Shown here piece after piece: positions 6,335-10,861 of a stretch of DNA of 10,861 nucleotides; positions within the stretch are counted from its first letter, which is position 1; each line of letters starts with the position of its first letter. The stretch is from CAKSHC01 sp045594545. GTDB lineage: Bacteria > Bacillota > Clostridia > Oscillospirales > UMGS1783. The translations under genes were made by a program, and so were the position numbers. Location of the stretch: the NCBI GenBank assembly GCA_045594545.1, contig JAZNYQ010000092.1, positions 1-10,861 of the forward strand, written 5' to 3'. The notes beneath the pieces are model-generated. The model made no database searches. It saw only the letters and a list, made by a program, of their open reading frames with translations, and had not been told where the DNA came from.

Positions 6335-7180
6335 ATGAGAACTGCAAAATTTTTAGGACATGACATTACCCGACTGATCGTCGGCGACAATCCGTTTACC
6401 GGACATTCGTATATTGAACATAAGATTACCGGCACTGAAATGAAAGAGTATTACGATTCCAAGCGCTGGTATGAAACCCTATTCCGGATCGAGGAAGCCG
6501 GCTATAATTGTATGCTTCCCGTAGCCCATCCCTTCACCCTGCAAATCATTCGAGAATACCGTCGTGACGGTGGCAAGATGAACTTCCTGTTCCAGCCCTA
6601 TGTACCGATGAATCAGGCGGTATCGATGCGTGAGATGATGGAATGCGAGCCGATCGGTATCTATCATCAGGGCACTATGACCGACTATCTGAATGAGAGC
6701 GGCCGTGTGGATGAGATCAAAGCACAAATTAAGGAATATCGTTCCATGGGCATCCCCGTCGGTCTGGGCACTCACGTACCCGAAACCATTCTTAAAGCCG
6801 AGGAGGAAGAATGGGGCGCCGACTTCTACATGGCCTGCCTGCAGAACGCCCGTCGAGGCCGCGAGGGTGAAACCAGCGGTTTCTTAAGCGGTAAACCCAA
6901 GGTTCACGTTAGGTTCTTCCCGGAGGATCGTCCCATCATGCTGGACGTGATCTCCAAACTGGAGAAGCCCTGCGTAGCCTTCAAAATCTTTGCCGGCGGT
7001 CAGGCGCTTATGGAAGAGGATCCGGAGAAACTGAAAGAAAACATCCGCGGCATCTACCGTGAAGTATTCTCCAAGATCAAACCGAACGATATTGCCGCCA
7101 TCGGCGTTTTCAATAAGTATAAGGATCAGCTCAAAGAAGATGCCGATCTGTTTGAAGAAGCCATGCAATCGATGGAATAA
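6335..7180 (+). CDS. Conserved protein of unknown function, TIM-barrel-like
   Basis: A 281-residue soluble protein with no signal peptide or membrane segment. I do not recognise a named family with confidence. The N-terminus has a striking LIVGDNPFTGHSY (14-26). Alternating strand/helix segments follow: FRIEEAGYNCMLPVAHPF (50-67), GKMNFLFQPYVPM (80-92), PIGIYHQG (106-113), MGIPVGLGTHVPETI (138-152), KPCVAFKIFAGGQ (211-223) and NDIAAIGVFNKYKDQLKED (251-269). That pattern and the glycine-rich strand ends suggest a TIM barrel. The DNPF and HxxP-type motifs at strand ends may be active-site positions. The ribosome site AAAGGAG overlaps the TAA of the Gfo/Idh/MocA gene, so the two are co-transcribed and possibly translationally coupled. 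I infer that it acts in the same pathway, on the product or substrate of that oxidoreductase. Confidence 0.85.
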   Translation: MRTAKFLGHDITRLIVGDNPFTGHSYIEHKITGTEMKEYYDSKRWYETLFRIEEAGYNCMLPVAHPFTLQIIREYRRDGGKMNFLFQPYVPMNQAVSMREMMECEPIGIYHQGTMTDYLNESGRVDEIKAQIKEYRSMGIPVGLGTHVPETILKAEEEEWGADFYMACLQNARRGREGETSGFLSGKPKVHVRFFPEDRPIMLDVISKLEKPCVAFKIFAGGQALMEEDPEKLKENIRGIYREVFSKIKPNDIAAIGVFNKYKDQLKEDADLFEEAMQSME

Positions 7181-7181
7181 A

Positions 7182-7215
7182 AAATCTCCCTTGGGAATAG
7201 TCCCAAGGGAGATTT
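7182..7215. terminator. Bidirectional terminator between the Gfo/Idh operon and AraC 2
   Basis: A perfect 15-bp stem: 7182-7196 (AAATCTCCCTTGGGA) pairs with 7201-7215 around the loop ATAG, with A/T ends on both sides. It fills nearly all the space between the two convergent stop codons (7180 and 7217). Confidence 0.93.
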
Positions 7216-7216
7216 C

Positions 7217-8035
7217 TTACTTTTTCGCCATCTTTTTCTTTCGGTATTCGGTAGGCGTAATGCCGGTTATCTTCTTATACGTATTATTAAAGGTTCGTAC
7301 ACTTTGGAAACCGCTGCTCAGCGCCGCCTCGGTAATGCTTCGGCCCTGCCCCATCAGGTCATTGGCTTTCTTGATGCGCAGCGAATAGATATAATCATTG
7401 GGGCTCATGCCGGCATGCTTCATAAACAAGGCACTGATGGTACCCCGATACATAAACAACCGCTCGGCCAGCACATTCACGTTGAGGTTTTCTTCAAAAT
7501 GGTTACTGATATATTCCAGAACCCGAAGAAAATCCTTCTGATCCTTCGTCATGTTCGGATGATCTTCTCCGGGGAAATGGCGAGTCAACAAACAGTACAC
7601 CGCCGACACCAAGGACTGCTGGAAATAATTATTTTCCCCATGCTCGGTTCTTTTTTCCTCCTCAATGGCATCCAGCAGATAATTCAGGCGATCCCGTAAT
7701 CCCGGCACCTGATCCTGCTCCTCACGGGTGATATGGGTCCGGCAATTTTCAATCGGGATTCCCGACTCCATCAATACTTTCAGCGAAAATTGCATCACCC
7801 GCAAATAGGCCGCCTCGTCCACCGCCTGAAACTGATGCAGCACATTCTCACCGATCGCAATAATGTCGCCCTCTTTGGCGTGCACCATGACACCGTTGAC
7901 ACACACATCCATGTCATTTTCTAAAACCTGACAAATCTCAAAATTATGATGCCAATGGAACAAGGATTTCTTGGCTCGAAACACACCCTTACGGGCATTC
8001 ATTTTTATATTATGTTCTTCCTTTTTTATCTCCAT
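7217..8035 (-). CDS. AraC-family transcriptional regulator 2
   Basis: A 272-residue protein starting MEIKKEEHNIKMN. The open frame extends upstream to 8110, but that start overlaps the -10 box of a strong promoter, while the start at 8035 has an excellent AGAGGTGAT ribosome site, so 8035 is chosen. The N-terminal cupin domain shows HWHHNFEICQVLEN (27-40) and EGDIIAIGENVLHQF (55-69), typical of sugar-responsive AraC regulators. Two helix-turn-helix motifs follow: VLAERLFMYRGTISALFMKHAGMS (about 188-211) and ITEAALSSGFQSVRTFNNTYKKITG (about 234-258), then ITPTEYRKKK. It is transcribed divergently from AraC regulator 3 and convergently to the Gfo/Idh/MocA operon. Its target may be its own divergent region; no copy of the 40-bp operator seen upstream of GH127 is present here. 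Confidence 0.92.
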   Translation of the reverse strand: MEIKKEEHNIKMNARKGVFRAKKSLFHWHHNFEICQVLENDMDVCVNGVMVHAKEGDIIAIGENVLHQFQAVDEAAYLRVMQFSLKVLMESGIPIENCRTHITREEQDQVPGLRDRLNYLLDAIEEEKRTEHGENNYFQQSLVSAVYCLLTRHFPGEDHPNMTKDQKDFLRVLEYISNHFEENLNVNVLAERLFMYRGTISALFMKHAGMSPNDYIYSLRIKKANDLMGQGRSITEAALSSGFQSVRTFNNTYKKITGITPTEYRKKKMAKK

Positions 8036-8038
8036 AGT

Positions 8039-8047
8039 ATCACCTCT
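8039..8047 (-). promoter_or_regulatory. Ribosome binding site that decides the AraC 2 start
   Basis: Minus strand AGAGGTGAT ends three bases before ATG at 8033-8035. No comparable site precedes the longer open-frame start at 8110. Confidence 0.8.
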
Positions 8048-8109
8048 TTTATGCCAATTTTTCCTAAAAAACTGTAAAAAACGCCATAAAACAAGTCTTT
8101 TTCGCATCA

Positions 8110-8138
8110 ATTATACCATCATTTTTTGCTCCTTTCAA
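8110..8138 (-). promoter_or_regulatory. Promoter of AraC regulator 2
   Basis: Minus strand TTGAAA (8133-8138), a 17-bp spacer, then a perfect TATAAT (8110-8115) preceded by TGG, making it also an extended -10. The transcription start would be near 8103, with a leader of about 68 nt. Confidence 0.85.
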
Positions 8139-8145
8139 GAAAATA

Positions 8146-8162
8146 TGCTGATATATTCAGCA
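8146..8162. repeat. 17-bp palindrome, candidate operator
   Basis: TGCTGA (8146-8151) and TCAGCA (8157-8162) form perfect inverted arms around TATAT. It lies 8 bp upstream of the -35 box of AraC regulator 2, in the divergent region with AraC regulator 3. Its size fits a dimeric regulator site; which protein binds is unknown. Confidence 0.5.
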
Positions 8163-8220
8163 AAATTGATGCATAACCAAAACAATACGGAGCAACTTAT
8201 CCCGCTCATTGCACAGAAAA

Positions 8221-8247
8221 CGGCACAGGCAAAATTTGTCTGTGCCG
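8221..8247. repeat. 27-bp near-perfect palindrome upstream of AraC regulator 3
   Basis: CGGCACAG (8221-8228) pairs with CTGTGCCG (8240-8247), and the centre CAAAATTTG is itself symmetric; only one position per arm (8229/8239) fails to pair. Additional CACAG (8212-8216) and CTGTG (8248-8252) words flank it. It ends 11 bp before the -35 box of AraC regulator 3. No T run follows on the plus strand; on the minus strand it is followed by TTTTC, so a weak antisense terminator is an alternative to an operator. Confidence 0.6.
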
Positions 8248-8258
8248 CTGTGATTTCG

Positions 8259-8287
8259 TTGACTTTAAAAGAAAACTACAATATAAT
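8259..8287 (+). promoter_or_regulatory. Promoter of AraC regulator 3
   Basis: TTGACT (8259-8264), a 17-bp spacer and a perfect TATAAT (8282-8287). The transcription start would be near 8294, just ahead of the AAGGAG ribosome site at 8306-8311. Confidence 0.85.
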
Positions 8288-8317
8288 ATTAACTATAATA
8301 TACTCAAGGAGTTTACT

Positions 8318-9175
8318 ATGGCCGAAACTTATCCTGACGTAAGAACTCGCTCCAACGCATTATTGCTTAAAGAAACCAAGCGTATCCATATGAATATTCT
8401 CGCTATGTGCGTGGCCGATCTGTATCCGACATGGAATGGTCACCAACGCTCCCCCTTTTCCCGTGTCTATCTCCCCTACAAAGGCTCCGGTGTTCTCAAC
8501 TGGGCAGACAAGGAAATCACCATGACACCCGGCAACATCTACATTGTTCCGGCTGGATTGGAGTTTTCCTATCACTGTCCGGACACCCTTTCCAAACTCT
8601 TTTTCCATATTTCCCTGCCGCGATATGACCGATACGATATGCTCGACGGTTATCCCGACATCATTACCCTTACCGATTGCCAAGAACTGACCGATAAATT
8701 GGTACGTTGTTTTCATCAGAGTTCCACCAACAGCGCATTTTCGATCCGTACCGGCCTGAATGATATTTTTGAACGAGCCTTCGAACAGGAAAACATCCAG
8801 TGGGGTGTCATTGAGATTTACAGCGTTGCCATTAAAAACACCATGAAATATGTTGAGCAGCAAATTGATCAGGCACTCCACTTTGAGATGGGAAATCTAC
8901 AGGAGAAACTGGCCGCTCCGCTATTAGCCGATTTAGTGGGATATACCGCACGACAATTACAAGATGAATTCCACCGTCAAGTCAAAGTACCTTTACGCCG
9001 TTATATCAATGACCAGATCTTTTTTGCAGCAGAAAACGAACTTCGCACAGGAACTCTTCCCATTGGCGAGATCAGCCGCCGACTTGATTTTTGCGATCAG
9101 TTCCATTTTTCCCGCCGATTCCACCAACGTTACTCTACTTCCCCTCAGCATTACCGAAAAATGTCCAATATATAA
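8318..9175 (+). CDS. AraC-family transcriptional regulator 3
   Basis: A 285-residue regulator. The N-terminal half (about 40-105) is a divergent cupin-type sensing domain (SRVYLPYKGSGVLNW, then MTPGNIYIVPAGLEFSYHC). A helical linker spans about 120-190. The DNA-binding domain has LLADLVGYTARQLQDEFHRQVKVP (about 202-225) as the first helix-turn-helix and IGEISRRLDFCDQFHFSRRFHQRYS (about 249-273) as the second, ending TSPQHYRKM. AAGGAG lies six bases before the start, and a near-consensus promoter is immediately upstream. It is divergent from AraC regulator 2 and convergent with the GH2 enzyme gene, sharing a hairpin terminator with the latter. It differs clearly in sequence from the other two AraC proteins, so it probably senses a different ligand; the target genes cannot be told from this window. 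Confidence 0.92.
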   Translation: MAETYPDVRTRSNALLLKETKRIHMNILAMCVADLYPTWNGHQRSPFSRVYLPYKGSGVLNWADKEITMTPGNIYIVPAGLEFSYHCPDTLSKLFFHISLPRYDRYDMLDGYPDIITLTDCQELTDKLVRCFHQSSTNSAFSIRTGLNDIFERAFEQENIQWGVIEIYSVAIKNTMKYVEQQIDQALHFEMGNLQEKLAAPLLADLVGYTARQLQDEFHRQVKVPLRRYINDQIFFAAENELRTGTLPIGEISRRLDFCDQFHFSRRFHQRYSTSPQHYRKMSNI

Positions 9176-9176
9176 C

Positions 9177-9205
9177 AACACCCCTGAGAATATCTCAGGG
9201 GTGTT
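9177..9205. terminator. Terminator between AraC 3 and the GH2 enzyme
   Basis: A perfect 13-bp stem, AACACCCCTGAGA (9177-9189) against TCTCAGGGGTGTT (9193-9205), around the loop ATA, followed on the plus strand by TTTTCC. The minus-strand tail is T-rich but interrupted, so it is strongest for AraC 3 and may also serve the GH2 gene, whose stop is 4 bp away. Confidence 0.9.
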
Positions 9206-9208
9206 TTC

Positions 9209-10861
9209 CTACATATTCATCACCAGCGAAGTGCGCTTGACCGCTACCTTTCCGGTAAAGAGCAGACGATAAGCATTCTTTTTCCCTGAAGCTGTTGTCA
9301 GTGTGAGGATCAATTCCGGTTCGGTCGCCTCTTTCGGTAATTGGAAATGAACCGTCGGACCCTGCTTATTTTGATTTTCCTCAACCGTTCCGGTACGCCA
9401 TGTGAGCAGTTCCTGCGTCTGTCCGTTTACCGTCAGACTTGCCGTAACTTCCTCATCTGCCGTTTGCATGATATCGTTAAGATACCACAACTCGGCTGAG
9501 AACATCTCGCCGGCCTTCCAGTGGAATTTACCGACGCGGGCACTGGGCACTTGCGCCAAAAGCGAATTGGCCACCGTCTCCATGGCCGGCTTCGGAATAT
9601 CCGGATAAGCAATTAAACTATTATTGGCGGCGGTGATCCACGGCTCATTCAAGCACCAATTGAGAGCCATTGAGCAATACGGCCATTGTCGACGTGCCTC
9701 TTCAAAAATGGCTTGATACCCAACACTTTGGATCCAGTTGGATTGATCGACACGCTCTTCTAATGTGGATGCCTTCCCAAAATAATGATCGTATAAACTA
9801 TTACAAGTCCACGTATCTCCAATAAATGCACGGTACCCATGATGAGCCACCCACGCATCGGTTTCTCGCATGGGAAATATCTCATCTGCCGGAATCACAC
9901 ATCGCAAACGATCTGTCGGAGAGAGAGACGGTACGCCAAATTCCGAATACGCTGTGCATTTGCTGTTATTAAAACGCTCAAATACATCCTTGTTATCCGG
10001 CGGACTGATAAAGGTGTAGCTCCCGTGAGCCATGCCCTCCAACGGCGCAGTCATCATAAAGGGACGCTCGGGATCCAGTTCGAAGCACAGTTTATTGAGC
10101 AAACGGATAGCCGCTGATTGCTCGTCCATACCCGACCACGAATTAAACAATTCGTTACCTCCGCACCACAGCACCAAACAAGGATAGCCACGCAGCTGTT
10201 TAATGATCGAGGTAGCCTCCTGCTCCAAAATTTTCAGGTAATGCGGTGTACCGATATAGTTATTGCAGGCCAGCATGAACTCCTGCCAAACCAAAATACC
10301 GGCACGGTCACATTGCTCATAGAAGGACCTTTTGCAGAGGCCGGCGCCACCCCATACCCGCAACATATTCATGTTTGCCTGCTTGACCAACTCGATCTGT
10401 CCGGCATAGCGCTCTGCGGTAATCTCTCCAAAAAATATCTCAGGATTCACATAGTTACTGCCTTTAGCAAAAATGCGACGGCCGTTGAGTTCGACCGTGA
10501 TGGGGGCCGGATATCTCGTTTTAGGGAAAATCGGCCCGATATCTGCGCCCGTATTACGCACCAGTTTCACGGTGCGAAATCCGATCGTTCCCCTCTTTTC
10601 ATCTGAGGTACTCTTGGCGATCCAAGTGTACAACGCCGGTTCTCCCTGCCCGTTACACCACCAAAGCCGAGGATTTCTAACGGTAACGGTGGGTTCTGTT
10701 CCTTGATAAAGAACATCTCCGTCGGGATCGATAACCGTATACTCAACCGAACCATGGCAATCGGTTTCAAACCAAACTTCTGCACAGGTCCGATCTTCAT
10801 TCAGTTGGTAGAACGGCTCACAATCGTAGATATAGTCTTCCTTACAGGTCAAAATATAAGC
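9209..10861 (-). CDS. GH2 beta-mannosidase-like glycosidase, partial (5' end beyond right edge)
   Basis: The last 550 codons of a minus-strand gene are visible and the frame is open to the window edge; beta-mannosidases are usually about 800-900 residues, so the N-terminal sugar-binding domain is missing from view. A TTG near 10852 opens the visible frame but is very unlikely to be the true start. Visible order: the immunoglobulin-like domain ending PRLWWCNGQGEPALYTW, then the barrel with ANMNMLRVWGGAGL and GILVWQEFMLACN. The acid/base Glu lies in LWCGGNELFNSW (codon at 10151-10153) and the nucleophile Glu in YSEFGVPS (codon at 9941-9943). A C-terminal beta domain ends at 9209. These motifs are those of beta-mannosidases, retaining enzymes that remove terminal beta-mannose; a related specificity is possible. 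Location cannot be judged without the N-terminus. Confidence 0.88.
   Translation of the reverse strand, partial: AYILTCKEDYIYDCEPFYQLNEDRTCAEVWFETDCHGSVEYTVIDPDGDVLYQGTEPTVTVRNPRLWWCNGQGEPALYTWIAKSTSDEKRGTIGFRTVKLVRNTGADIGPIFPKTRYPAPITVELNGRRIFAKGSNYVNPEIFFGEITAERYAGQIELVKQANMNMLRVWGGAGLCKRSFYEQCDRAGILVWQEFMLACNNYIGTPHYLKILEQEATSIIKQLRGYPCLVLWCGGNELFNSWSGMDEQSAAIRLLNKLCFELDPERPFMMTAPLEGMAHGSYTFISPPDNKDVFERFNNSKCTAYSEFGVPSLSPTDRLRCVIPADEIFPMRETDAWVAHHGYRAFIGDTWTCNSLYDHYFGKASTLEERVDQSNWIQSVGYQAIFEEARRQWPYCSMALNWCLNEPWITAANNSLIAYPDIPKPAMETVANSLLAQVPSARVGKFHWKAGEMFSAELWYLNDIMQTADEEVTASLTVNGQTQELLTWRTGTVEENQNKQGPTVHFQLPKEATEPELILTLTTASGKKNAYRLLFTGKVAVKRTSLVMNM

Noticed and set aside
8145..8342. 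Plus-strand small open frame starting ATG at 8145 across the AraC2-AraC3 intergenic region
   Set aside because: It has no ribosome site, overlaps both palindromes, the promoter and the ribosome site of AraC regulator 3, and its low-complexity product resembles nothing.
10118..10606. 162-codon plus-strand open frame opposite the GH2 enzyme
   Set aside because: It lies wholly inside the antisense of conserved GH2 motifs and its product shows no domain-like pattern.
10850..10852. TTG as the start codon of the right-edge GH2 gene
   Set aside because: The frame stays open to the window end, there is no ribosome site, and a GH2 enzyme starting here would lack its whole sugar-binding domain.

Overview
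The window looks like part of a carbohydrate-utilisation locus from a low-to-mid GC Gram-positive anaerobe, most likely a gut- or rumen-type Clostridia (Bacillota). This is an inference from strong AGGAGG-type ribosome sites, sigma-A-like promoters, short stem-loop terminators with T runs, a lipobox signal peptide, and the gene mix (GH2, GH127, Gfo/Idh/MocA, several AraC-family regulators). No phage, insertion sequence, CRISPR, tRNA or rRNA was seen.

Layout, left to right. (1) A minus-strand operon: a lipoprotein with a GH2-like scaffold but no visible catalytic motif (202-2232), followed 13 bp later by a secreted protein that runs off the left edge (1-188). (2) Plus-strand AraC regulator 1 (2451-3218). 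(3) A minus-strand GH127-type beta-L-arabinofuranosidase with all expected zinc and catalytic residues (3259-5028). (4) A plus-strand two-gene operon: a Gfo/Idh/MocA oxidoreductase (5264-6322) and a conserved protein of unknown function (6335-7180). (5) Minus-strand AraC regulator 2 (7217-8035). (6) Plus-strand AraC regulator 3 (8318-9175). (7) A minus-strand GH2 beta-mannosidase-like enzyme (9209 to beyond the right edge). Successive transcription units alternate in strand, so each junction is either divergent (promoters and operators) or convergent (a hairpin terminator between the stop codons).

The most informative non-coding signal is a 40-bp element present twice with 35 identical positions, at 2356-2395 and 5102-5141. 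Each copy holds two related 13-bp half-sites in direct repeat 22 bp apart, the geometry of an AraC-family operator. Each lies at the same distance upstream of an extended -10 box for a minus-strand gene (the GH2-like lipoprotein operon and the GH127 gene). The simplest reading is that AraC regulator 1, encoded between the two sites, activates both units, which would make the lipoproteins and the arabinofuranosidase one regulon. The 282-bp gap between AraC regulators 2 and 3 has two good promoters and two palindromes (17 and 27 bp) of a different kind.

Functionally, the GH127 enzyme (no signal peptide, so probably cytoplasmic) would release beta-L-arabinofuranose. The Gfo/Idh/MocA enzyme and its unknown partner may process a sugar or sugar-derived intermediate, and the GH2 enzyme would trim a beta-mannoside or similar glycoside. 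The lipoprotein and its secreted neighbour may bind glycans at the surface. No transporter lies within the window.
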